This document shows positions 8,110 through 17,248 of a DNA stretch of 64,000 nt, piece after piece (within the stretch, counting starts at the first letter, position 1; each line of letters begins with the position of its first letter). The stretch comes from Anaeromicropila populeti (GTDB taxonomy: Bacteria; Bacillota; Clostridia; Lachnospirales; Lachnospiraceae). The DNA is taken from contig NZ_FOYZ01000011.1 in assembly GCF_900112775.1 (NCBI RefSeq), positions 62,001-126,000 on the forward strand, written 5' to 3'. The position numbers were made by a program, and so were the translations under genes. The notes below the pieces were generated by a model that was not told the DNA's origin, ran no database searches, and worked only from the letters and a program-made list of their open reading frames with translations.

Positions 8110-8415
8110 ATGGCAATTTCAAGTATTAGTGCACTGACAGGGAATGAACTTCTGAACTATTCAAATAAAGTTCAGTCAAATAACAATGAAGCATTTGAAA
8201 CGGTTTTTCAATCTGCATTAGATTTGATCGATGAAACGGATGGATACATAAAGAATTCTGAAGAGGAAGAGATCAAATTTGCTACAGGTGCATCAGATAG
8301 TTTAATCGATTTACAAAATGCCCAGATGAAGGCAAACATTTCGTTACAATACACTGTAACAGTGAAGAATGCTATATTGGAAGCTTATAAAGAGATTATG
8401 AACATGCAATTCTAA
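8110..8415 (+). CDS. fliE: Flagellar hook-basal body protein FliE
   Basis: 101 residues. The C-terminal half has the family pattern (DLQNAQMKANISLQYTVTV, then ILEAYKEIMNM). FliE joins the MS ring (FliF) to the rod and is an early export substrate. GGAGGG precedes the ATG by seven to eight bases, and the gene starts 13 bases after flgC. Confidence 0.95.
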   Translation: MAISSISALTGNELLNYSNKVQSNNNEAFETVFQSALDLIDETDGYIKNSEEEEIKFATGASDSLIDLQNAQMKANISLQYTVTVKNAILEAYKEIMNMQF

Positions 8416-8473
8416 ATAAAAATGATAGGACGCAACATTACGGCATAGTGTAGTGTTTGGGAAAGAGGATAAT

Positions 8474-10075
8474 ATGGTAGAAAGAGTTAAGCAGATACCG
8501 ATCCAGTTGTTCGAAACATGGAAGAAATTTTCGAGAAAACAAAAAACTCTTATTCTCAGTGTTATTGCAGCGGTCATTTTAGCGTTGGTTGTTCTGTATG
8601 TTACGTTAACAAAAGTGCAGTATGTAGTTTTGTATAAGTTTGAAGATATGAGCAGTGCTAGTGCCTTTGTAGAATTACTGAAAGAAGAGAATATCAAATA
8701 TAAATTATCAGGTGACGGAATAACCGTAAGTGTTGATTCAGAGCGACGTGAAGATGCAATGATAGTAATGGGAACCAATGATATTCCAACAACCGGAATG
8801 AGTTGGCAGGAGGCTCTTGATAATTCTATTTCAACAACTCAGTCAGAGAAGGATCAGAAAATTAACCTGGCATTTCAGAATGAATTAAGGGAAAATCTTT
8901 TAACATTTGAAAACGTAAAGGATGCAGTTGTACATGTAACTGCACCAGCTGAAGATAATACGATTTTTGCAGAAAATAAAGAAGCTACAGTAAGTGTTGT
9001 GTTAGAACTGTCAGAGGATATGTCGGCAGAAGCAGCAAAGGGAATGGCCAAAATGCTTGCTGGAGCAGTAGGAAATGATACAACAGAAAAGATTACAATT
9101 GTTGATACAAAGGCGAATGTTCTGTTTTCTGGTACAGATGAGACGGGATTGGGTGGTACGATTTCTTCATCATCAGAATTTAAAGAAAAACTTCGTAATA
9201 CATTCCGTAATAATGTTAGGGACATGCTTCTTGCATATGGGTTTAGCCAAGTAGAAGTAAGCGGTGAGAACATTCAGTTTGATATGGATAAAGTATCAGC
9301 GATTGAAACTATGTACACCACCAATGAAGGTATGGAGCAGGGGCTTTACAGTAGTACGTATAACTATAAAACTACAGGAACTACGGGTTCAGGAGGGATT
9401 CCTGGTACGAGTTCTAATGGGGATTCTACTGACTATATGGTTGAGTCAGAAACTACTTCGGATTCAGAGACAACTTTAGATAAAGCGGATTATTTGCCAA
9501 ACAGTACAGTGAAAAACATTGAATACGAAGTGGGAGCAGTGGATCATGCCAGTTCTTCCATGGGTGTGGTTTTAACCACATATAAAGTTTATGATGAAGC
9601 AGAATTAGAAAGACAAGGAGCTTTAGACGGAACGACATGGGAAGACTTTGTAAGCGCCAATGATGTTCGTGTGGAACTTGAGGTTCCTGATAATGTGATT
9701 GAATTAATTTCACAAGTTTCAGGTGTAGCAGATAGAAATATTGCAGTTGTATCCTGGGAACAGCCAATTTTTAATGAAAAGGTTACTACACCAAGAGGAT
9801 ATGCAACTTACTTGATGATTATACTTGCAGTTTTAATTATCGCACTGTTAATTTTTGTAGTATTTAAGAGTACAGCACCAGTTGCTGTTACAGAAGTGGA
9901 ACCAGAGCTTTCTGTGGAACAGCTTTTAGCTACAACTAAGGAAAATCAGTCTCTTGAAGATATTGAATTCAGTGAGAAATCAGAAACAAGAAAATTAATT
10001 GAAAAATTTGTGGATGAGAATCCAGATGCAGTTGCTCAATTATTAAGAAACTGGCTGAGTGACGATTGGGGGTAA
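8474..10075 (+). CDS. fliF: Flagellar MS-ring protein FliF
   Basis: 533 residues. Two membrane segments (about residues 25-45 and 445-467) flank a large outer region with ring-building motifs near the start (SWQEALDNS). An acidic C-terminal tail (LIEKFVDENPDAVAQLLRNW) binds FliG. It builds the MS ring in the inner membrane around the export gate. The ATG at 8474 has AAAGAGG at 8462-8468 upstream; the in-frame GTG at 8453 does not. The middle has a Ser/Thr/Gly-rich linker (about residues 283-315). fliG begins four bases after the stop. Confidence 0.95.
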   Translation: MVERVKQIPIQLFETWKKFSRKQKTLILSVIAAVILALVVLYVTLTKVQYVVLYKFEDMSSASAFVELLKEENIKYKLSGDGITVSVDSERREDAMIVMGTNDIPTTGMSWQEALDNSISTTQSEKDQKINLAFQNELRENLLTFENVKDAVVHVTAPAEDNTIFAENKEATVSVVLELSEDMSAEAAKGMAKMLAGAVGNDTTEKITIVDTKANVLFSGTDETGLGGTISSSSEFKEKLRNTFRNNVRDMLLAYGFSQVEVSGENIQFDMDKVSAIETMYTTNEGMEQGLYSSTYNYKTTGTTGSGGIPGTSSNGDSTDYMVESETTSDSETTLDKADYLPNSTVKNIEYEVGAVDHASSSMGVVLTTYKVYDEAELERQGALDGTTWEDFVSANDVRVELEVPDNVIELISQVSGVADRNIAVVSWEQPIFNEKVTTPRGYATYLMIILAVLIIALLIFVVFKSTAPVAVTEVEPELSVEQLLATTKENQSLEDIEFSEKSETRKLIEKFVDENPDAVAQLLRNWLSDDWG

Positions 10076-10079
10076 CTAA

Positions 10080-11090
10080 ATGGAAATGAAAGATGATATT
10101 ACTGGCTTACAGAAAGCGGCTATATTGCTCATTGCATTGGGACCGGAAAAGTCAGCAAGTATTTTTAAACATCTGAAGGAAGATGAAATAGAGCAGCTCA
10201 CATTAGAGATTGCTAATACAAGAAGTGTGCCGACCCAAACGAAAGATGCAGTATTGGATGAATTTTATGAAATTTGTCTGGCTCAGCAGTATATTTCCGA
10301 AGGTGGCATTAACTATGCAAAAGAATTGTTGGAGAAGGCATTAGGCCATGAAAAGGCCATGGATGTAATCGGTAAGCTTACAGCATCTTTACAGGTAAGA
10401 CCGTTCGAGTTTGTACGAAAAACAGATGCAAGCCAATTACTGAACTTTATTCAGGATGAACATCCCCAAACAATTGCACTTATCTTGTCTTATCTTTCAT
10501 CTGGTCAGGCGTCAGCTATTATTTCATCGCTATCACCAGATAAGCAGGCAGATGTAGCAAAACGTATTGCGCAGATGGATCGCACTTCACCAGATGTGAT
10601 TAAGGAAGTTGAAAAAGTTTTAGAGAAGAAGTTAGCTTCTTTGGTAAATCAGGATTACACAATTGTTGGCGGCGTAGATTCTATCGTAGACATTTTGAAT
10701 ACAGTGGATCGTGGTACCGAAAAACATATTATGGAATCACTTGAAATTGATGAACCAGAATTGGCTGATGAAATCAGAAAGAAAATGTTTGTATTTGAAG
10801 ATATTCTTTCACTGGATGACAAGTCTATTCAGAGAGTGCTTAGAGAAGTTGATAACAATGAACTTGCTGTTGCACTGAAGGGCTCGAATGAGGAAGTGCA
10901 GAATGTTATTTTCAACAATCTGTCCAAGCGTTTGTCTACTATGATTAAGGAAGATATGGACTTTATGGGTCCAGTTCGTTTGAAGGATGTGGAAGAAGCA
11001 CAGCAGAAGATTGTTAATATCATAAGAAAACTGGAAGACTCAGGTGAAATTATTATTTCCCGAGGTGGAGGTGACGAGATCATTGTCTAA
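10080..11090 (+). CDS. fliG: Flagellar motor switch protein FliG
   Basis: 336 residues, the standard length. The three domains are visible: the N-terminal FliF-binding helices, the middle domain with EHPQ (about 129-132), and the C-terminal torque domain with the charged helix near LKDVEEAQQKIV. FliG contacts the stator and converts ion flow to torque. Its 3' end overlaps the predicted TTG start of fliH. Confidence 0.97.
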   Translation: MEMKDDITGLQKAAILLIALGPEKSASIFKHLKEDEIEQLTLEIANTRSVPTQTKDAVLDEFYEICLAQQYISEGGINYAKELLEKALGHEKAMDVIGKLTASLQVRPFEFVRKTDASQLLNFIQDEHPQTIALILSYLSSGQASAIISSLSPDKQADVAKRIAQMDRTSPDVIKEVEKVLEKKLASLVNQDYTIVGGVDSIVDILNTVDRGTEKHIMESLEIDEPELADEIRKKMFVFEDILSLDDKSIQRVLREVDNNELAVALKGSNEEVQNVIFNNLSKRLSTMIKEDMDFMGPVRLKDVEEAQQKIVNIIRKLEDSGEIIISRGGGDEIIV

Positions 11091-11874
11091 CGTTATAAAG
11101 AAAAACTATATCTTTTACAATGAGTCTGAAAAAATGATTATTAATTCAGATAGCAGGATGGGCAGTTTTGTACCGTTATCTCTTCAAAGAATTGAACATG
11201 ATATGCCGGAAAATTCAGAACTGGAAGATAGTCCTCTAACAGAACAAAGTATACATCCAGAGCCAGAGCAGGAACTGGAAGGAGCTTATCTGGAAGCGGC
11301 AGAAGAAATCATTGGTTCTGCAAATGAAAATGCTGCTTTGATTTTAGAAGAGGCACAGAGACAGGCAGAGTTGATAAAAGAGAATGCATATCAGGAAGCA
11401 CAGAAAGCGGGATATGAAAATGGCATGTCAATGGCAAAGCTGGAAATAAAGCAGCTGGAACAAGAGCTGGAAGAAAAAATACTGGAAGTTGAGACAAACT
11501 ATCAGATGGAACTGGAGCAGCTGGAACCAAAATTTGCTGAATTAACAATCCAGTTGGTTCAAAAAATTACAGGCATATTAGTTGAGGATAAGCAAGATAT
11601 AATCACATATCTAATTGCTGCTGGCATGAGAAATATGAAAGGTCCTAAAAAAATTGTAGTTCGTGTGTCAAAGGAAGATGCATTTATTGTAAATCAAAAT
11701 AAAAATAAATTTGCTGAACTTTTAGAGCAAGATGTAATACTTGATGTGGTAGAAGATTCTTCCTTAAAGACAAATGAATGTTTTATTGAAGCGGAGGATC
11801 GTATTATGGATGTGAGTCTGCCTGTTCAACTAGAAAATTTATCAAAAGACTTAAGGCTGTTGGCAAATTCATAA
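11083..11874 (+). CDS. fliH: Flagellar export ATPase regulator FliH
   Basis: 263 residues from TTG at 11083. GGAGGTG at 11067-11073 lies nine bases upstream, inside fliG, and the two genes overlap by eight bases. A more upstream in-frame ATG at 11044 is less likely. The protein has a glutamate/glutamine-rich coiled coil (about 90-160), including AxxxA-type repeats (AQRQAELIKENAYQEA), and a C-terminal FliH/VATPase-E-like domain. It holds FliI inactive and ties it to the C ring. Confidence 0.88.
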   Translation: MSNVIKKNYIFYNESEKMIINSDSRMGSFVPLSLQRIEHDMPENSELEDSPLTEQSIHPEPEQELEGAYLEAAEEIIGSANENAALILEEAQRQAELIKENAYQEAQKAGYENGMSMAKLEIKQLEQELEEKILEVETNYQMELEQLEPKFAELTIQLVQKITGILVEDKQDIITYLIAAGMRNMKGPKKIVVRVSKEDAFIVNQNKNKFAELLEQDVILDVVEDSSLKTNECFIEAEDRIMDVSLPVQLENLSKDLRLLANS

Positions 11875-11905
11875 ATATAAGTAATAGGAAGAAAGAGGCG
11901 TTTGT

Positions 11906-13213
11906 TTGAGTTCTGTAAATATGAAAAAGTATACTGCTTTACTTGATAAAACATTTGAGAAGAGGCTTGGAAAAGTAGTGAAGGTAGTAGGTCTTACAAT
12001 AGAATCGATTGGGCCAGAAGCAAAGCTGAATGACTTATGCCATATCATTTCCAAGGATGGTCAGCAGGTGATTAAGGCAGAAGTAGTGGGGTTTCGGGAT
12101 GACCGGGTGTTACTGATGCCTTATGATAAGGTTGAGGGAGTCGGCTTGGGAAGCAGTGTTGAAAACACCCATGCTCCACTTAAAATTAGAGCAAGTAGGG
12201 ATTTACTTGGTAAAGTATTAGATGGCCTTGGCTGCCCATTGAAGGGCGGGGTAATTTTAAACGGTGAAGAGTATTCAGTAGAAGCTTCGCCCCCAGATCC
12301 TATGGAGAGAAAATTAATTGATACTGTTTTACCGTTAGGAGTGAAGGCGGTAGACGGACTAATTACGGTTGGCAAGGGACAGCGTATTGGAATTTTTGCT
12401 GGTAGTGGAGTTGGAAAAAGTACTTTGTTAGGTATGTTTGCCAGAAATACAAAAGCTGACATTAATGTAATTGCATTAATTGGAGAGCGTGGCAGGGAGG
12501 TTCGTGAGTTTATCGAAAGAGATCTTGGAGAAGAAGGAATGAAACGATCGATTGTGGTTGTTGCTACTTCCGATCAGCCAGCACTAGTGAGAAATAAAGC
12601 TGCTAAAACTGCAACAGCAATTGCGGAATATTTTCGAGACCAGGGTAAAGATGTTTTACTAATGATGGATTCATTAACTCGTTTTTCTATGGCTCAAAGA
12701 GAAATTGGTCTGGCGTCTGGAGAGCCACCCGTATCAAGGGGATATCCGCCTAGCGTATATGCCGAGATGCCGAAGCTGTTAGAGAGGGCAGGCTATGCAC
12801 AAATTGGTTCTATTACAGGGCTATATACGGTTTTAGTAGATGGTGATGACTTTAATGAACCGATAACCGATACGGCAAGAGGAATTTTAGATGGTCACAT
12901 TATGTTGTCCAGAAAGCTGGGGCATAAAAATCATTATCCAGCCATAGATGTATTACAGAGTATTTCCCGTGTTATGTCAAGCATTGTAGCAGATGAGCAT
13001 AAAGACGTTGCAGGTAAACTAAAAAATGTTCTTGCTACATATAATGAAGCAGAAGATTTAATTAATATTGGAGCATACAAAAAAGGCTCGAATAAGAACA
13101 TTGATTATGCAATAGAAAAAATTGACTTAGTGAATCAATTTTTGTGTCAGGGAGTATATGAAAAATATGCATTTGATGAAGTGATTGAAAAGTTAGGTGA
13201 TATTTTTCAATAG
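11906..13213 (+). CDS. fliI: Flagellum-specific ATPase FliI
   Basis: 435 residues related to F1 ATPase beta. Walker A is GSGVGKST at 166-173, Walker B is in VLLMMDSLTRF, and the family signature PPSVYAEMPKLLERAG is present. FliI energises type III export of flagellar parts. It begins with TTG at 11906, seven bases after AAAGAGG; the nearest ATG (11921) is too far from the site. Confidence 0.96.
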   Translation: MSSVNMKKYTALLDKTFEKRLGKVVKVVGLTIESIGPEAKLNDLCHIISKDGQQVIKAEVVGFRDDRVLLMPYDKVEGVGLGSSVENTHAPLKIRASRDLLGKVLDGLGCPLKGGVILNGEEYSVEASPPDPMERKLIDTVLPLGVKAVDGLITVGKGQRIGIFAGSGVGKSTLLGMFARNTKADINVIALIGERGREVREFIERDLGEEGMKRSIVVVATSDQPALVRNKAAKTATAIAEYFRDQGKDVLLMMDSLTRFSMAQREIGLASGEPPVSRGYPPSVYAEMPKLLERAGYAQIGSITGLYTVLVDGDDFNEPITDTARGILDGHIMLSRKLGHKNHYPAIDVLQSISRVMSSIVADEHKDVAGKLKNVLATYNEAEDLINIGAYKKGSNKNIDYAIEKIDLVNQFLCQGVYEKYAFDEVIEKLGDIFQ

Positions 13214-13243
13214 TATCAAATAAAAAAGCAAGGTTGTGATAAA

Positions 13244-13699
13244 ATGGCAAAGTTTTTCTATAAAATGCAAGACCTGCTGAACATTAAATTGAAGTTAGAA
13301 GAACAAAAGAGGGCAGCGTATGGAGCTGCCAAGAGACATCTAGACGAAGAGGAAGAAAAGTTTGAACAGCTTTCATTGAGAAAGCAAATGATGCAGGAAA
13401 GACTTACACAGCTTATGACTTCTCATATCAATGTTATGGAAGTGAAAAGACATAGAGAAGCGCTAAAAATCATTATGATGAAAATGGATGAGCAGAAAAT
13501 TGCTGTGATTCATGCAACTCGTCAGCTGGAACTGGCAAGAATCACATTAAATGAAGCAATGAAGGAACGAAAGACTCATGAAAAGTTAAAAGAGAAGGCG
13601 TTTGAAGCTTTCAAAATGGAACTGCTTAAGGCAGAAGGCAAAGAAGTAGATGAATTGGTGAGCTTTAAATTTAGTAAAGCAAAGGATGAGGAAGATTAA
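13244..13699 (+). CDS. fliJ: Flagellar export chaperone FliJ
   Basis: 151 residues, almost all alpha-helical and rich in Lys, Glu and Arg, predicted to form an antiparallel coiled coil. It begins KFFYKMQDLLNIKLKLEEQKR, given here in short as MQDLLNIKLKLEEQ, the usual FliJ start. FliJ links FliI to FlhA and helps escort export substrates. Position between fliI and ylxF supports the call, since sequence conservation in the family is low. Confidence 0.88.
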   Translation: MAKFFYKMQDLLNIKLKLEEQKRAAYGAAKRHLDEEEEKFEQLSLRKQMMQERLTQLMTSHINVMEVKRHREALKIIMMKMDEQKIAVIHATRQLELARITLNEAMKERKTHEKLKEKAFEAFKMELLKAEGKEVDELVSFKFSKAKDEED

Positions 13700-13701
13700 T
13701 T

Positions 13702-14475
13702 ATGGCGAAAAAGAAAGAAAAAAATTATGACAATATGGATTCTCAAGAGGATTATAGTGAGAGACGGGGAAGCAAGATTGTAAACTTTTTAATTGCTCTG
13801 ATCGTTGTCCTTATTTGGTTGGCTATTTTTGCTGTACTAATCAAGCAGGATTTTAATGGTATTGGCAGTAAAGTATTAAGACCAATTCTAAAGGATGTAC
13901 CAATTATAAATCGAATATTACCAGACTCAACTGATGAAGAATTTTTCAGTGAGAATGATTATCCGTATACAAACTTGGAAAGTGCAGTTGCACGAATTAA
14001 GGAGTTGGAGCTTCAGCTTCAAGATTTACAAAGTCAAAGTGGTGCTGATAGTGAATATGTCAGTGATTTGAAAGCTGAAGTGGAGCGGCTTCAGGTGTTT
14101 GAAAAGAATCAGGCGGATTTTGAAGCCAGGGTTAAGGAATTTGATGAGAAAGTAGTATTTGCAGATGAGGCACCAGATATCGAAGAATATCAGGCTTTTT
14201 ATGAGCAGATTGATCCAGAAAATGCTGAGGAAATCTATCGTCAGGTAATAGAACAAATTCAATATGATGAAAGAGTACAAGAGCAGGCAGACAGATATGC
14301 AAAGATGGATCCAGCAGATGCGGCAGCGGTTTTAGAAATTATGTCCGCAGGAGATTTGGATTTAGTTTGTGGCATTTTAAGTTCAATGAAGAGCCAGCAG
14401 AGTGCTTTGATTATGGCACAATTAGATCCTGCCACAACCGCAAAGATTACAAAGAAGATTTCATTGCAGGAGTAA
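13702..14475 (+). CDS. YlxF-like (MotE/COG3334) flagellar operon membrane protein
   Basis: 257 residues. The charged N-terminus is followed by one membrane segment (about 25-47), a coiled coil (about 88-150) and a C-terminal region like the MgtE intracellular N domain (YAKMDPADAAAVLEIM; LDPATTAKITKKI). The equivalent B. subtilis gene is ylxF; related MotE proteins in other phyla help stator or secretion steps. It starts two bases after fliJ. Its exact role in Gram-positive flagella is not settled. Confidence 0.75.
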   Translation: MAKKKEKNYDNMDSQEDYSERRGSKIVNFLIALIVVLIWLAIFAVLIKQDFNGIGSKVLRPILKDVPIINRILPDSTDEEFFSENDYPYTNLESAVARIKELELQLQDLQSQSGADSEYVSDLKAEVERLQVFEKNQADFEARVKEFDEKVVFADEAPDIEEYQAFYEQIDPENAEEIYRQVIEQIQYDERVQEQADRYAKMDPADAAAVLEIMSAGDLDLVCGILSSMKSQQSALIMAQLDPATTAKITKKISLQE

Positions 14476-14536
14476 GCTGCTAATGGCATTATGCCTTAGT
14501 ATAAATTAATAAAAGAGAAAGGAGGAATGAGAACAA

Positions 14537-15868
14537 ATGGCACAGGGATTGCGTGTTCAGGGAATGGATTTGCTTTCTAATCTGAAAACAGCTCAAGCTA
14601 GCCAGCCAGCGAATAAAAAGACTTCTGGTAATTTTCAGGATTTAATGGGCACTAACATTAAGAGTCTGAAAAATGAGGAAAAAGTAGTTGTGAAGGATTC
14701 TGCCGCTGTAAAGGATATTAACTTTAATAAGGCAGCTTTGGCAGCAAATAAGCAGGAAACAGCAGAGGAGACAAAGGCTGGTGAGATGTTAGAAACAGTT
14801 GGAATGGAAACAGAGGATGTATTAGCGTCAGGCAGTGAAGTACTGGAAGGTTTAGAACTGGAGCTGAAGCAAAAAATCTGCGATGTTTTAGAAATTTCAC
14901 AGGAAGAGCTGGAAAAGCTTATGCAGGAATCAGGCTTGACCGTACTAGATTTGTTGAATCCAGAAAATCTTCAGAAACTGTTGTTTACTGTTGAAAGTGT
15001 CTCAGATAAGACAGAATTATTAACAAATGAAGATTTGTTGCAGGAGCTGGGGGAATTAACAGAGACAGTAGATGAATTTGTAAAAGAGAATGAGGTAATT
15101 CTGTCACATCTTTTGAATGGAAATAGTAGCGAAGATAATCAATTTTCAGCAGCTGTTTTGGAAAGTATGCCGGAAGCGAGAGAAGATATGCTTCAGGATG
15201 CAAAAGGAAAAAATGTGGAACAGGATTTGACAAAAGAAATTAACATTTCAGTGGAAAAAGAGCTAGAAGAAAAAATAACAGAAACAGCTGGGTCAGGTAA
15301 GGAAACGTCTAGTCAGGACGCTGACAGTATGGAACAATCAACGGTATTAAATCAGTTTGTAAATTATCTTGTACAGGGTGGAGATAGTGTAGAACAAATT
15401 GACACATTAGATTTTTCAAGAGTTCAGCAAATGAGAGAGATCGTTGACCAGGTTGTAGAGCAGATTAAGGTACTGATTAAACCAGATTCAACAAGTATGG
15501 AATTACAGTTAAATCCAGAACACCTTGGTAAGGTTAATGTCTCGGTAGTTGCAAAAGAAGGACAGATGACAGCTGTTTTTGTAGTGGAAAACCAGTTGGC
15601 GAAGGAAGCATTGGAAAGCCAGATGATGACACTTAAAGATAATTTAAGCGAACAGGGATTAAAAGTTACTTCAGTTGAGGTTACAGTTGCAAATCATGGT
15701 TTTGAGCAAAATGAGTTTTCTGAGGGGAACCAGGGTGGATTTCAGAAACAAAATAAGAGATCACTGCGTAGCAGTAAACTGGAGTCAGATGCCGATTTCG
15801 ATGAAGAAGAACCTGAAGAATCAGATTCTATCTTACAGAGTGGAACGACAGTGGAATTCTCTGCTTAA
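14537..15868 (+). CDS. fliK: Flagellar hook-length control protein FliK
   Basis: 443 residues. The long N-terminal part is low in complexity and rich in Glu, Ser and Leu. The C-terminal switch domain has the family hallmark MELQLNPEHLGKVNVSV (about 319-335). FliK measures the hook and switches export specificity at FlhB. GGAGGAATG lies ahead of the ATG. Only the C-terminal domain is conserved in this family, which explains the poorly recognisable first 300 residues. Confidence 0.9.
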   Translation: MAQGLRVQGMDLLSNLKTAQASQPANKKTSGNFQDLMGTNIKSLKNEEKVVVKDSAAVKDINFNKAALAANKQETAEETKAGEMLETVGMETEDVLASGSEVLEGLELELKQKICDVLEISQEELEKLMQESGLTVLDLLNPENLQKLLFTVESVSDKTELLTNEDLLQELGELTETVDEFVKENEVILSHLLNGNSSEDNQFSAAVLESMPEAREDMLQDAKGKNVEQDLTKEINISVEKELEEKITETAGSGKETSSQDADSMEQSTVLNQFVNYLVQGGDSVEQIDTLDFSRVQQMREIVDQVVEQIKVLIKPDSTSMELQLNPEHLGKVNVSVVAKEGQMTAVFVVENQLAKEALESQMMTLKDNLSEQGLKVTSVEVTVANHGFEQNEFSEGNQGGFQKQNKRSLRSSKLESDADFDEEEPEESDSILQSGTTVEFSA

Positions 15869-15880
15869 AGGAGGAAAGAA

Positions 15881-16672
15881 ATGAGTAATTTAACAGCAGC
15901 AGTTACAGATGGAGTAGTTCAGCAGACTACAAGCAGCACCAGTACAAAAAGTACAAGGGGAACCAGTGAACTGGGAAAGGATGCATTTTTACAATTACTT
16001 GTCACACAGATGCAATACCAGGATCCGCTGAATCCTCAGGCAGATACGGAATTTATTTCTCAGCTGGCTACCTTTTCATCATTAGAACAGATGCAGAATT
16101 TGAATAAAACCTTCACCAGTGCACAGGCATTTTCATTAATTGGCCAGACAGTAGTTGTATCTAAAAGCACCGATTCAACCGATTCGACCGATTCAAAGAA
16201 TTCAAGTGCAACAGTACAGGGTAAGGTAGATTACGTTACTGTTTCAGGCGGCACCACATATTTATCAATAGATGGTACCCTATACTCAACAGACAAACTT
16301 CAGACAGTAATTGATTCCAATTATATTGCCCAACAGCAGGCACCAACAGTGACAGAAACAAAACTTGCGTATGATCATGACGATGCGAAGGATGTGGAGG
16401 TTCAGATTTCGTTAGGTGAAGAAGAAGGAGAAGCTTCGAGTTTTGCAGTATTAGTGAATGGAAGTTTGATTGATCCAGCTAAAATGAGTTTTGATACAGA
16501 AACTGAAAAGCTGACAATTAAGAAGGAAGCATTTTCTGGTTTGGATGCAGGAACATATAAAATCGTTTTCCTATTTGATGACCAGTTAGAAACAACTATT
16601 AGCGATAAGGTATCGGTTACTATTACTGGTACAAAGCCAGTCAGTGACAATGGTGATACAGAAACAGCATAG
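15881..16672 (+). CDS. flgD: Flagellar hook capping protein FlgD
   Basis: 263 residues. The N-terminal hallmark [21 protein letters not shown] (shown by [17 protein letters not shown]) is followed by [15 protein letters not shown] later beta-rich Tudor/FnIII-like part ends the protein. FlgD caps the growing hook and is replaced on completion. A run of three nine-base repeats at 16169-16195 encodes Ser-Thr-Asp triplets. AAAGGAGG precedes the ATG. Confidence 0.95.
   Translation: MSNLTAAVTDGVVQQTTSSTSTKSTRGTSELGKDAFLQLLVTQMQYQDPLNPQADTEFISQLATFSSLEQMQNLNKTFTSAQAFSLIGQTVVVSKSTDSTDSTDSKNSSATVQGKVDYVTVSGGTTYLSIDGTLYSTDKLQTVIDSNYIAQQQAPTVTETKLAYDHDDAKDVEVQISLGEEEGEASSFAVLVNGSLIDPAKMSFDTETEKLTIKKEAFSGLDAGTYKIVFLFDDQLETTISDKVSVTITGTKPVSDNGDTETA
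16169..16195 (+). repeat. Three tandem 9-bp repeats inside flgD
   Basis: Units ACCGATTCA, ACCGATTCG and ACCGATTCA lie head to tail and encode three Thr-Asp-Ser triplets in a flexible linker. The reading frame is kept, so copy-number changes would only alter linker length. Confidence 0.7.
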
Positions 16673-16731
16673 CCATATATGACGACAAGAAACTAAGTTG
16701 GCGGACACGATTTCGTTACATGGAGGTAGAA

Positions 16732-17130
16732 ATGAATTATATTACGAATCGAAACCTAACTTCCATTGAGCATATGACAGGCAAACTATTACCAGCTAAA
16801 AAGACAGAAGGCAGTAAGAATAGTTTGCAGACAGCCTCCTTTCAACAGATTTTAAGTAAACAGCAGGATATAAATGCATCTGGAGAGCTTAAGTTTTCTA
16901 AGCATGCAAATGAAAGATTAGCAAGCCGTAATATTGATTTGTCCAAGGAGCAGATAGCACGACTTGAGTCTGGGGCAGACATGGCCAGAGAAAAAGGAAT
17001 ACAAGAATCATTAGTAATGGTAGATGATCTTGCATTTATTGTTAATTGTAAGAACAATACTGTTGTTACAGCGGTAAGTGACATGGAAAAGGCCGTTTTT
17101 ACAAATATAGATGGAGCGGTTATTAGTTAG
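16732..17130 (+). CDS. Flagellar operon protein of the TIGR02530 family
   Basis: 132 residues. The recognisable core is KHANERLASRNIDLS, then MVDDLAFIVNCKNNTVVTAV, which I recognise as the TIGR02530 (flg_new) family found between flgD and flgE in many Bacillota. No biochemical role is established. GGAGGT at 16722-16727 fixes the ATG at 16732. It is followed by a 118-base gap without a clear signal. Confidence 0.8.
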   Translation: MNYITNRNLTSIEHMTGKLLPAKKTEGSKNSLQTASFQQILSKQQDINASGELKFSKHANERLASRNIDLSKEQIARLESGADMAREKGIQESLVMVDDLAFIVNCKNNTVVTAVSDMEKAVFTNIDGAVIS

Positions 17131-17248
17131 GCAGTTTCAAATTGCTGGCCCTTTGTATAGGAAGCAAGGCATCTTTGAACGACAGAGAAGATGACGAGAC
17201 TGCATGAATATAGTATGAAATGGTACACATACAGGAGGTAAATAAATT

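Noticed and set aside
9453-9767. Minus-strand open frame inside fliF
   Set aside because: It lies opposite a well-supported gene, has no ribosome binding site and resembles no family.
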